A stretch of DNA of 64,000 nucleotides from DASSUW01 sp963844405 (GTDB lineage: Bacteria > Actinomycetota > Thermoleophilia > Solirubrobacterales > Solirubrobacteraceae). The stretch is from contig CAWJNZ010000003.1 of NCBI GenBank assembly GCA_963844405.1, positions 62,001-126,000 on the forward strand, given 5' to 3'. The notes below the pieces were generated by a model that was not told the DNA's origin, searched no databases, and saw nothing but the letters and a program-made list of their open reading frames with translations. The position numbers and the translations under genes were made by a program. This document shows positions 1 through 7,352 of the stretch, piece after piece. How positions within the stretch are numbered: position 1 is the first letter of the stretch; every line of letters begins with the position of its first letter.

Positions 1-543
1 CCGGTGCCCGAGCTCGTGCTCGTGCAGCTCGACCCCGAGCTGGCGCGCGCCGAGCCCGACCCGGAGATCCAGGACCTGATCCGCGCGAGCGCGGGACTCA
101 ACCTCGGCGTCGACTTCCTGCCCGGTGCGCTGCCGTACACGCCGACGCGACCGCCGGATCCCGAGCTCGCGGCCTCCGTGGTGTGGCTCGACGCGCTGAT
201 CGAGAACATCGACCGGACGCCGCGCAATCCGAACCTGCTGCTGTGGCACGGGAACCTATGGCTGATCGACCACGGCGCCGCGCTCTACGTGCACCACGGG
301 ACCGGCGACCCGCTGGCGGTCGCGCGGCGGCCGTTCCCGGCGATCCGCGACCACGTGCTGCTCGCCGCGGCCGGGTCGCTGCCGGAGGCCGACGCGCGCC
401 TGGCGCCGCGCGCGGACCCCGCGGCGGCCGCCGCGCTCGTGCCCGCCGAGTGGGCCGACGGCGCCCCGTACGCCGAGCACCTGCAACGGCGGCTCGAGGA
501 GCCGCGCGAGTGGCTGGAGGAGGCCGAGCGTGCCCGAGCGTGA
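1..543 (+). CDS. HipA-like kinase domain protein (5' end outside window)
   Basis: C-terminal part of a HipA-family Ser/Thr kinase-like protein; the reading frame is open at the window edge, so the N-terminus is missing. The segment near residues 60-95 carries the HipA-type catalytic pattern NIDRTPRNPN followed by LWLIDHG, matching the catalytic Asp/Asn and the metal-binding Asp of the fold. In-frame GTG at position 4 is probably internal. The stop overlaps the start of the DUF3037 gene by 14 nt, indicating co-translation. Such short HipA-like kinases without a HipB partner are commonly found beside DUF3037 proteins; the substrate is unknown. Confidence 0.8.
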   Translation, partial: PVPELVLVQLDPELARAEPDPEIQDLIRASAGLNLGVDFLPGALPYTPTRPPDPELAASVVWLDALIENIDRTPRNPNLLLWHGNLWLIDHGAALYVHHGTGDPLAVARRPFPAIRDHVLLAAAGSLPEADARLAPRADPAAAAALVPAEWADGAPYAEHLQRRLEEPREWLEEAERARA

Positions 544-916
544 GGATTTCCAGTACGCGATCGTGCGCGTGGTCCCGCACGTCGAGCGCGGCGAGTGCCT
601 GAACGCGGGCGTCGTCCTCTTCTGCCGCCGGCTCGGCTTCCTCGGCGCGAAGACCGGGCTCGACGAGGCGGCGCTGGCCGCCGTGGCGCCCGACTGCGAG
701 TTCGCCGACGTGCGCGCTCACCTGGAGACGCTGGTGCGCGTGGCGGCCGGAGCGCCGGACGGCGGGCCGATCGCCGCGTTGGAGCCGTCGGAGCGGTTCC
801 ACTGGCTGACCGCGCCGTCGAGCACGATCGTGCAGTCTTCCCCGGTGCACACCGGCCTGACGAGCGATCCGGCGGGAGAGCTCGAGCACCTGTTCGAGCG
901 TCTCGTGAGCCGGTAG
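530..916 (+). CDS. DUF3037 family protein
   Basis: A 128-aa protein matching the DUF3037 pattern: an opening FQYAIVRVVPHVERGE, then a compact alpha/beta region ending in a leucine-rich helix. Function is unknown. The GTG start lies inside the end of the HipA-like gene in another frame, so the two are almost certainly translationally coupled. The recurrent pairing of DUF3037 with HipA-like kinases suggests a partner, regulator or substrate role, but no motif here proves it. Confidence 0.8.
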   Translation: MPEREDFQYAIVRVVPHVERGECLNAGVVLFCRRLGFLGAKTGLDEAALAAVAPDCEFADVRAHLETLVRVAAGAPDGGPIAALEPSERFHWLTAPSSTIVQSSPVHTGLTSDPAGELEHLFERLVSR

Positions 917-941
917 CGCAAGTTCTCTGTTTCCGGTGCGT

Positions 942-1034
942 TGTGGCTCACGAGGGCGGCGGGAGCCACAAGGGAGCAGGGGACATGGACAGGCGCGGCG
1001 CCGGCGACCGGCGGGCGCGAGCGCCGCGCCTGTC
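942..1034. other. Two intergenic hairpins
   Basis: The 130-nt gap between the DUF3037 gene and the sugar dehydrogenase holds two perfect inverted repeats. The first has 8-bp arms TGTGGCTC/GAGCCACA at 942-949 and 963-970. The second has 13-bp arms GACAGGCGCGGCG/CGCCGCGCCTGTC at 988-1000 and 1022-1034. No U-tract follows, so they may be Rho-assisted terminators or 5'-UTR structure of the next gene. Confidence 0.5.
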
Positions 1035-1046
1035 ATTCTCGATTCG

Positions 1047-2165
1047 ATGCGTGGTGTGGTGTTAGCGGCCCTGGCGGTGCTCGCGCTGGGCTGCGGCGGC
1101 GGGGGCGGCGCTGCCACCGCGCGCAGCACCGCGACGCCGACCGCGACGTCGACGCCCAGCGGCACGATCGCGCGGTCCGGCCTGCGCCTCAAGCGGATCG
1201 GCACGTTCGACAACCCGGTCTACGTGACCGCTCCGCCCGGTGACCGGCGGCGCATCTTCGTCGTCGAGCAGGGCGGCTACGTGCGGATCATGCGCGACGG
1301 CGAGAAGCTCGACCGGCCGTTCCTCGCCATCCCGACGCTGATCTCGTCCAGCTCCGAGCGCGGCCTGCTCTCGCTCGCCTTCGCCCCCGATTACGCCTCG
1401 AGCGGGCGCTTCTACGTCTACTACACGGCACCGGACGGGGACCTGCGGATCGTCGAGTACCGCCGTGCAAGCGTCGAGCGCGCCGATCACGACTCCGCCC
1501 GCGTCGTGCTCTCCGTCACGCACCCGGCCGCCAACCACAACGGCGGCCTGGTGCGGTTCGGGCCTGACGGGCTGCTCTACGCCGGCCTCGGGGACGGCGG
1601 TGGCGGCGGCGACCCCAGCAACAACGCCCAGAACCGCCGCACGCTGCTCGGCAAGATCATCCGCATGGATCCCCGCTCGCGGGCGCGGCCGGAGATCTAC
1701 GTCTACGGCGTGCGCAACCCGTGGCGCTTCGCCTTCACCCAGCGGGGTCACCTGGTGGTGGCCGACGTCGGCCAGGGCGAGGTCGAGGAGGTCACGGTCG
1801 TGCGCCGCAAGGGGGCCAACCTCGGCTGGCGCGTGTGGGAGGGTCGCCAGCGGTACACATCCGGCGAGAGCGCGCCCGGCCACGTGCCGCCGGCCATCCA
1901 GCGCTTCCACTCCGACGGCAACTGCTCGATCACCGGCGGCGTCGTGGTGCGCGACCCGGTGCTGGCGGCGCTGCGCGGCCGCTACGTGTTCGGGGACTTC
2001 TGCCGCGGGCGGATCGAGTCGGCCCGGCTGCGCGGGAACCGGCGTCGCGCGGGGCGCGCGTCGCGGCTGTACGTCCCCAACCTGTCCTCCTTCGGCGAGG
2101 ACGCCCGCCGGCGCGTCTACGCGACATCCTTGGGCGGGGCGGTCTACCGGCTCGTGCCCCGTTAA
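1047..2165 (+). CDS. PQQ-dependent sugar dehydrogenase family lipoprotein
   Basis: A 372-aa secreted beta-propeller of the soluble glucose/aldose sugar dehydrogenase family. The ATG at 1047 gives a short signal peptide ending in LALGC, a lipobox-like site, then a Thr/Ser-rich linker and the propeller. Family hallmarks are NHNGG near residue 160, whose His is the catalytic base in soluble GDH, GLLYAGLGDGGGGGDP (Ca/PQQ region), and YGVRNPWRF plus ADVGQ. It would oxidise sugars extracytoplasmically if PQQ is available. An earlier in-frame GTG start exists but would hide the signal peptide. The stop codon marks the left edge of a long palindrome. Confidence 0.88.
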   Translation: MRGVVLAALAVLALGCGGGGGAATARSTATPTATSTPSGTIARSGLRLKRIGTFDNPVYVTAPPGDRRRIFVVEQGGYVRIMRDGEKLDRPFLAIPTLISSSSERGLLSLAFAPDYASSGRFYVYYTAPDGDLRIVEYRRASVERADHDSARVVLSVTHPAANHNGGLVRFGPDGLLYAGLGDGGGGGDPSNNAQNRRTLLGKIIRMDPRSRARPEIYVYGVRNPWRFAFTQRGHLVVADVGQGEVEEVTVVRRKGANLGWRVWEGRQRYTSGESAPGHVPPAIQRFHSDGNCSITGGVVVRDPVLAALRGRYVFGDFCRGRIESARLRGNRRRAGRASRLYVPNLSSFGEDARRRVYATSLGGAVYRLVPR

Positions 2166-2329
2166 GGGCCTATCCAAGAACCCCGCCGCGACCAGGACCG
2201 CCGTGGACACTTCGCCGGATCACCACACGAACCCTCGGAAATACGTTCGTATTCCCTTCGGGATTCGTGCGGCGCCCGGCTCGGTCCACGGCGCTCCTGG
2301 CCGGGCCGGATCTTCTTGGACAGACCCTT
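2164..2329. repeat. Long imperfect palindrome filling the gap between two genes
   Basis: Starting at the stop codon of the sugar dehydrogenase, the whole gap pairs with itself. AAGGGCCTATCCAAGAA (2164-2180) matches the reverse complement of the end near 2313-2329 at 15 of 17 bases. CCAGGACCGCCGTGGAC (2192-2208) matches its mirror near 2284-2300 at 16 of 17. CACGAA and AATACG pair towards the apex at about 2245. The right arm contains the TTG start candidates of the next gene. Confidence 0.75.
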
Positions 2330-3032
2330 GAGTCTCGCCGACCACGACGTCGCCCTGATCCGCGCGGACAACCCGAGCCCGCTCACGCTGAGCGGGACGA
2401 ACACGTGGGTGGTCGGGCGCTGGGTGGTGGATCCCGGGCCTGCGCTCGACGCGCACCTCGACGCGCTGGCCGCCGAGGTCGCCGCGCGCGGCGGCGCCGA
2501 GGGGATCGCCGTCACGCACGACCACGAGGACCACGTCGAGGGGCTCGGCGCGCTGCTCGCGCGGCTCGGCGACGTGCCGGTCGTGTCAGCCCGCCAGGGT
2601 GCCGCCGACGGCGACGTCTTCGGGCCGCTGCGGGTGCTCGCGCTGCCCGGCCACGCCGACGACCACCTCGCCTTCGTCGCCGGTCGGGCGGCCTTCGTCG
2701 GCGACGCGGTGCTCGGCGAGGGCAGCGTCTTCGTCTCGGGGCAGCTGGCCGCCTACCTCGACGGCCTGCGCCGCCTGCGCGAGCTCGACCTCGCGGTCCT
2801 GTGCCCCGGCCACGGGCCGCCGATCTGGGAAGTGGGGGCGAAGCTCGACGGCTACCTCGAGCACCGGCTCGAACGCGAGCGGCGGCTGCTGGCCGCGCTC
2901 GAGCGCGGCCTGCGCTCGGAGGACGAGCTGCTCGACGCGGCGTGGGACGACGCGCCACCGGAGCTGCGCCCGTTCGCCGCGGTCTCCCTCCGTGCGCACC
3001 TGGAGAAGCTACGTGCTGAGGGCCGCGCTTGA
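2316..3032 (+). CDS. MBL-fold metallo-hydrolase
   Basis: A 238-aa metallo-beta-lactamase-fold hydrolase, resembling the LACTB2/RNase-like or glyoxalase II-like branch with a C-terminal winged-helix segment. The zinc motif HxHxDH is present as THDHEDH near residue 67, with a downstream GHADDH and CPGHGPP for the remaining His ligands. The start is uncertain: TTG at 2316 and TTG at 2328 are both possible and both lie in the right arm of the palindrome, while conservation begins at about RADNPSPLTLSGTNTW. The 3' end overlaps the convergent dehydrogenase gene by 24 nt. Confidence 0.85.
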   Translation: MDRPLSLADHDVALIRADNPSPLTLSGTNTWVVGRWVVDPGPALDAHLDALAAEVAARGGAEGIAVTHDHEDHVEGLGALLARLGDVPVVSARQGAADGDVFGPLRVLALPGHADDHLAFVAGRAAFVGDAVLGEGSVFVSGQLAAYLDGLRRLRELDLAVLCPGHGPPIWEVGAKLDGYLEHRLERERRLLAALERGLRSEDELLDAAWDDAPPELRPFAAVSLRAHLEKLRAEGRA

Positions 3033-4094
3033 GGCCTCGGCCACTCGCCGCTGCGCGATCTCCATCGCCGCGGCCAGCGGGGTCGCGCCCGTCGCCTCCG
3101 CGTGGTCGAGCACCGCGCGGACGGTGTCGCCGATCGCGCGCACGCGCGTCTCGGCGCGCGCGGTGTCGTAGCCCTCGGGCTCGAGCTCGACGGCGATGTT
3201 GACCACGCCGCCGGCATTGGCCACGAAGTCGGGCACCCAGAGGATGCCGCGGGCGGCGAGCAGCTCGCTCACGCCCTCGTGGGCGAGCTGGTTGTTGGCG
3301 GCGCCGGCGATCGCCCGGGCGCGCAGGAGCGGCACGGTCTCGTCGTTCAGCACGCCGCCGAGCGCGCACGGGGCGAGGACGTCGACGTCGGCGGTCAGCG
3401 CCGAGTCCGGATCGGTCCAGCGCGCGCCGAGGCGGTCGGCGAGCTCGCGCCGCCGCTCGTCGATGTCGGCCAGGACGAGCTCGGCGCCGCCCTCGGCGAG
3501 CAGCTCGGCGAGCCGGCCGCCGACGCTGCCGACGCCGACCACGGCGACGCTGCGGCCCTCCATCGAACCGCTGCCGAACGCGCGCTCGCAGGCGACGCGG
3601 ACGGCGGCCTCGACGCCGAGCGCCGTCCACGGGCTCGGGTCGCCCGACCCGCCGCGCTCGACGGCCAGGCCGGTGACGTAGGGCGTGGCCTCGGCGATCG
3701 TCTGCATGTCCGGCTCGGAGGTGCCGACGTCCTCGGCCGACAGGTACGCGCCGCCGAGCGTATGGACGGTCTCGCCGAAGTCGAGCAGCAGGTCGCGGCG
3801 GGCGTCGCCCGTCGGGACGGGGGTGCCCGGCGGCAGCATGATCACGCCCTTGCCGCCGCCCAGCGGCAGCCCGGCGACGGCCGACTTGAAGGTCATCGCC
3901 CGCGACAGGCGCAGCGCGTCCCGCACCGCCTCGCGCGTGTCGTCGTAGGTCCACATCCGGCACCCGCCGAGCGACGGCCCGCGGGCCGTCGAGTGCACGG
4001 CCACGATCGTGTACAGGCCGGAGCGCGGCCCACGGCGGACGAGCAGCGACTCGTGCGAGAGCGGTTCGAGGTGCGCGACGATGGCCCGGCACAC
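3009..4094 (-). CDS. Glu/Leu/Phe/Val dehydrogenase family protein
   Basis: A 361-aa NAD(P)-dependent amino-acid dehydrogenase, closest in layout to leucine/valine dehydrogenases. The catalytic lysine motif LPLGGGKGVI lies near residue 70, with the proton-relay Asp in AEDVGTSEPDM near 115. A Rossmann site VVGVGSVGG is near residue 175, and GAANNQLA is the family-typical nucleotide-binding segment. It deaminates a branched or aromatic amino acid to the 2-oxo acid in the cytoplasm. GTG at 4094 was chosen as the nearest start before HLEPLSHE. It converges on, and overlaps, the MBL-fold gene. Confidence 0.88.
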   Translation of the reverse strand: MCRAIVAHLEPLSHESLLVRRGPRSGLYTIVAVHSTARGPSLGGCRMWTYDDTREAVRDALRLSRAMTFKSAVAGLPLGGGKGVIMLPPGTPVPTGDARRDLLLDFGETVHTLGGAYLSAEDVGTSEPDMQTIAEATPYVTGLAVERGGSGDPSPWTALGVEAAVRVACERAFGSGSMEGRSVAVVGVGSVGGRLAELLAEGGAELVLADIDERRRELADRLGARWTDPDSALTADVDVLAPCALGGVLNDETVPLLRARAIAGAANNQLAHEGVSELLAARGILWVPDFVANAGGVVNIAVELEPEGYDTARAETRVRAIGDTVRAVLDHAEATGATPLAAAMEIAQRRVAEASSAALST

Positions 4095-4177
4095 TACCGC
4101 GCAGCCGCCCGCGTGCCGCCGGCACGATGAGGCGGGTCGCACGATCGCCCACGACCGCCGGGATCGGCGTCGCGGGG

Positions 4178-5575
4178 CTAGTGCTCGGTCGGCGCGGCGC
4201 CCGGCTCGGCCTCGGCCGGCGGTGCGGCCGGAGCGGCCGGCGGGGCCGCCGGCGCGGCGGGCTCGGCCGGGGCCTCCGTCGTTCCACCGCCCGTGGGCGG
4301 GGCCTGCGCCGCCGGCTCCTCGCCGGCCGCCGGCGGGGCCTCGGTGCCGCCGGAGACGTTCGGCTCGACCGCCGCGGGCGCCTCCTCCGTGGGCGCGGCG
4401 GCGGGCGGCGCGGCCACCACCGGGCCCTTCGCGCGCTCGCGCTTCGGCGCGCGGTGCTTGCGCTCGGTGCGCTCGGTCTTGCGGTCGGCGATCGGTGGCG
4501 TGGACGGGACGTAGCCCCTGACCGGCTCGCGCACCGGCATCTGCACCGGCGGAGCGGCAACCTTGGCCGCCGCAGCCGCGGGCGCCGGCGCGTCGCGCTT
4601 GTCGCGCGTGAGCTGCCTGACCTCGACGGCGCCTCCGGTGGCCAGCGCCGCGGTGCAGACCACGGCCGCGACCTTGCAGGCGGCGGCGCCGCCCGCGACC
4701 GCGGCCCCGCCGCCCGCGGCAGCCGAGCCGCCCGCCGCCGCGCCGCCGCCGGCGCCGGCCCCGCCGAAGCCGAGCAGCTTCGCGCCGGCGATGGCCAGCG
4801 GGCCCGCGCCGAGCGGGTTGAGGGCGGCGAACGACCGCCGGATGCCGCGCAGCTCGGTGCGGAACTCGCGGCAGCCGTCGCAGCCGCGCATGTGCCGGCG
4901 CGCGCGCCCGGACGCCTTGACCCCGCGGTCGTAGCTCTCGGTCAGATCGCGGCGGATCTCCTCGCAGTCGGCGTCGCGCGCGTCGGCGGCCTCCACCAGG
5001 CCCATCCGCGCCCGCACGAGCAGCGACTTGACGGCCGGCACCGTGACGTCGAGCGTGTCGGCCAGGTGGGCGTACGACATGCCGTCGATCTCGCGCATGA
5101 GCAGCGCCGAGCGCTGCTGGTCGGGCAGCCGGCCGACGTCCTGCACGAGCTGTGCGAGGTCCTCGCGGCGCTGGGCCTCCTCGATCGGGTCGTGCAGCGG
5201 CTTGCGCGAGACCTCGAAGACGTCGGCGGCCGGCGGCATCGGGCGCCGCAGGTGGTCGATGCAGCGGTTGTGGGCCACGCGGTAGAGCCAGGCGCGCACG
5301 TGCACCGCGCGGTCGTCCGCGCGCAGCGCGCCGTAGGCGCGCACGAAGACGTCCTGCAGCACGTCCTCGGCATCCTGCCGCGGGGCCGCGCACAGCATCT
5401 GCCGCACGTAGGCGAAGAGCCGCTGCCGGTACCGGTCGTGGATGACGCCGAACGCCTCGTCGCTCCCGGCCCGGAACAGCGCCAGCAGCTGCTCGTCGGA
5501 ACGCAGGCGCAGCAGCGGGGCGGCGAGCGGCAGGCGGGCGATGCCGGCCGGTGCGTGAAGAGCTGAGGCTTCCAC
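4178..5575 (-). CDS. ECF sigma factor with zinc-finger and Pro/Ala-rich C-terminal extension
   Basis: A 465-aa RNA polymerase sigma factor. Residues about 30-100 form sigma region 2 (DAEDVLQDVFVRAYGAL, RAWLYRVAHN) and about 140-190 region 4 (LPDQQRSALLMREIDGMSY). Next comes a ZAS/zf-HC2-like HMRGCDGC motif, usually found in anti-sigma factors. A Gly/Ala segment follows, with one weakly hydrophobic stretch that may span or associate with the membrane, and then about 170 residues of Pro/Ala/Glu-rich tail. Plain ECFs are about 180 aa, so this protein joins a sigma factor to an anti-sigma-like zinc finger in one chain. No separate anti-sigma gene is adjacent. It is divergent from arfB. Confidence 0.85.
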   Translation of the reverse strand: MEASALHAPAGIARLPLAAPLLRLRSDEQLLALFRAGSDEAFGVIHDRYRQRLFAYVRQMLCAAPRQDAEDVLQDVFVRAYGALRADDRAVHVRAWLYRVAHNRCIDHLRRPMPPAADVFEVSRKPLHDPIEEAQRREDLAQLVQDVGRLPDQQRSALLMREIDGMSYAHLADTLDVTVPAVKSLLVRARMGLVEAADARDADCEEIRRDLTESYDRGVKASGRARRHMRGCDGCREFRTELRGIRRSFAALNPLGAGPLAIAGAKLLGFGGAGAGGGAAAGGSAAAGGGAAVAGGAAACKVAAVVCTAALATGGAVEVRQLTRDKRDAPAPAAAAAKVAAPPVQMPVREPVRGYVPSTPPIADRKTERTERKHRAPKRERAKGPVVAAPPAAAPTEEAPAAVEPNVSGGTEAPPAAGEEPAAQAPPTGGGTTEAPAEPAAPAAPPAAPAAPPAEAEPGAAPTEH

Positions 5576-5603
5576 GTCTCCGCGACTCTAACTCCCCCGA
5601 CGG

Positions 5604-6041
5604 ATGAAGGTTGCTGCGAATGTTCGCGCGGTGCACAACGAACTTCGGATCCGGCACGATCTGACGATCCCGCTCGCCGAGATCGAGCTGCGGACGAGCC
5701 GGTCCTCCGGGCCGGGCGGGCAGCACGCGAACGTGACCGCGTCGCGGGTGGAGGCGGTGTTCGACGTCCACGCCTCGCGCGCGCTGAGCGACGCCCAGAA
5801 GGCCCGGATCGCCGCGCGGCTGGGCCCGCGCGTGACCGCGTCGGCGCAGGACACGCGCTCGCAGCTGCGCAACCGCGAGCTGGCGCTGGAGCGCCTCGCG
5901 CAGCGGCTCGCCCATGCGCTCGAGGTCCGCCGCCCGCGCACGCCGACGCGCCCCACGACCGCCTCCAAGCGCCGGCGCGTCGAGGCCAAGCGCCGCCGCT
6001 CCGACGTCAAGCGCGGCCGCCGTCGCCCCGCAGACGACTGA
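5604..6041 (+). CDS. arfB: ArfB-type peptidyl-tRNA hydrolase (ribosome rescue)
   Basis: A 145-aa release-factor-like protein lacking codon-recognition domains. The catalytic GGQ loop appears as SGPGGQHANVTASRVE near residues 36-51. The C-terminus from about 110 is strongly basic (RRPRTPTRPTTASKRRR), the tail that ArfB inserts in the empty mRNA channel of stalled ribosomes. It hydrolyses peptidyl-tRNA on non-stop complexes. ATG at 5604 is only 28 nt from the divergent sigma gene; homologues often begin nearer residue 10, so a later GTG is possible. Confidence 0.88.
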   Translation: MKVAANVRAVHNELRIRHDLTIPLAEIELRTSRSSGPGGQHANVTASRVEAVFDVHASRALSDAQKARIAARLGPRVTASAQDTRSQLRNRELALERLAQRLAHALEVRRPRTPTRPTTASKRRRVEAKRRRSDVKRGRRRPADD

Positions 6042-6045
6042 AAAG

Positions 6046-6060
6046 CCCCGCAACTCGGGG
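6046..6060 (+). terminator. Short hairpin after arfB
   Basis: CCCCG-CAACT-CGGGG stem-loop directly after the arfB stop. It lacks a T-run on the + strand but is placed where a terminator is expected. Confidence 0.35.
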
Positions 6061-6112
6061 TACCATCGCCGGTTCTACCCGGGGGGTGGAAGCGGTGATG
6101 AACGGAGAGACG

Positions 6113-7111
6113 GTGGCGAAACGCACGATCACGATCCTGCTCGGGGCAGCGCTCGCGCTGCTGGTCGCGGCGCCCGCAGAGGCGACGCTGGTCTATGTCA
6201 AGGGCTCCGGCGGCCTCGACCCGCGCGTGTGGGTCGCCGAGGACGACGGCGCGGAGGCGCACCGGATCGGCAAGGGCCACTCGCCGCAGGTGTCCGACGA
6301 CGGCCGCTGGGTCGCGTGGCTCCAGCCCGGCACGCCCCACCGGCTGATGATGCGGCTCGCGGACCGCACGCGCAAGGCGCGCGTCGTGGCGCGCTCGTCA
6401 TTGATCGGCGAGTGGCGGTTCTCGCCCGACTCCAAGTCCGTCGGCATGGTGCTGGGACGGCGGCTGTTCGTCTACGACATCCGCGAGCGCGAGGCGGAGC
6501 GCGTGGCCTCGGGGAACCTCCGCGGCTTCTCGTTCTCGCCGGACTCCAAGTCCGTCGTGTTCGGCACGTCGGGCACGAACGCCGCGTTCGATGCGCCCTC
6601 CGACCTCTACTCGTTCGAGATCGCCGATCGCCGGCGCACGCGGATCACGCGCGACCGCAAGTCGCTCAACCCGCTGTGGGGCGAGGCGGGCATCATCCAC
6701 GACCGCATGCGGGCGCGCCCGGGCGACTCGCCGTCCTACAACCTGTTCGAGATCCAGCCTGACGGCGGGAGCCTGCGCCGCATCACCAGCCTCCGCATCC
6801 CGCCGCTGATCAGCGGCCTGATTCCGCTCGAGCTGTCGGCCAACGGCGCGCGGCTGCTCGCGCAGTTCGTCGGGCAGGACACGTCGGTCGCGTTCCGCGT
6901 GAGCCCCAGGACGGGCAAGTCGAAGTCGCTCGACACCGACTTCGAGAACGGCCTCGTGGGCTTCGACCTGACCGCGGACGGGCGCACCGTGCTCGGCCAC
7001 ACCGGCGGGCCGGACCCGACCGCGGACCACGACGTGGTGACGATCCCCTACACCGGCGGCCAGCCGCGCGTGCTGGTCCGCCGGGCCGCGTTCCCCGACT
7101 GGAGTCTCTAA
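6113..7111 (+). CDS. Secreted TolB-like (PD40) beta-propeller protein
   Basis: A 332-aa exported protein with WD40-like PD40 repeats such as FSPDSKSVGMV and FSPDSKSVVFG near residues 100-150, as found in TolB-type propellers. GTG at 6113 is preferred over upstream starts because GGAGAG lies 5-6 nt upstream and the N-terminus then becomes a clean signal peptide (KRTITILLGAALALLVAAP, cleavage near AEA). There is no enzymatic motif. It probably binds protein or glycan at the envelope, but the partner is unknown. Confidence 0.75.
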   Translation: MAKRTITILLGAALALLVAAPAEATLVYVKGSGGLDPRVWVAEDDGAEAHRIGKGHSPQVSDDGRWVAWLQPGTPHRLMMRLADRTRKARVVARSSLIGEWRFSPDSKSVGMVLGRRLFVYDIREREAERVASGNLRGFSFSPDSKSVVFGTSGTNAAFDAPSDLYSFEIADRRRTRITRDRKSLNPLWGEAGIIHDRMRARPGDSPSYNLFEIQPDGGSLRRITSLRIPPLISGLIPLELSANGARLLAQFVGQDTSVAFRVSPRTGKSKSLDTDFENGLVGFDLTADGRTVLGHTGGPDPTADHDVVTIPYTGGQPRVLVRRAAFPDWSL

Positions 7112-7117
7112 GCGCGT

Positions 7118-7134
7118 GTGACCGCGCCGGTCAC
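7118..7134 (+). terminator. Hairpin downstream of the propeller gene
   Basis: Perfect GTGACC/GGTCAC arms around a 5-nt loop, 6 nt after the stop; no T-tract. Confidence 0.3.
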
Positions 7135-7181
7135 CGGGGAGTAAAGGGTCGTCAACAACCGCGAAGGGGGAAGTTCGCGAG

Positions 7182-7337
7182 ATGATCCTGCTGGGATTGA
7201 TCCTGCTCCTGCTCGGCGTCCTGCTGAACATCGGCATCCTGTACACGATCGGCATCATCCTGCTGATCGTCGGCGTGATCCTCTGGATCCTGGGGGCGAT
7301 GGGCCGCGCCGTTGGGGGACGAAGGCACTACTGGTAA
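7182..7337 (+). CDS. 51-aa hydrophobic membrane peptide (DUF6131-like)
   Basis: Small ORF: ATG at 7182, stop TAA at 7335. The product is two back-to-back hydrophobic segments (MILLGLILLLLGVLLNIG and TIGIILLIVGVILWILG) followed by a short basic end, GRAVGGRRHYW. A purine-rich GAAGGGGGAAG lies just upstream as ribosome-binding site. Small actinobacterial membrane proteins of the DUF6131 type have this length and layout. Function is unknown. Confidence 0.75.
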   Translation: MILLGLILLLLGVLLNIGILYTIGIILLIVGVILWILGAMGRAVGGRRHYW

Positions 7338-7352
7338 GACTCACCTATCGCC

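Noticed and set aside
3009..6053. A 1,014-codon open frame on the minus strand spanning the dehydrogenase and the sigma factor region
   Set aside because: Only its last third encodes the real dehydrogenase; the rest is Arg/Ala-rich shadow of the sigma gene and arfB, a common effect of very high GC.
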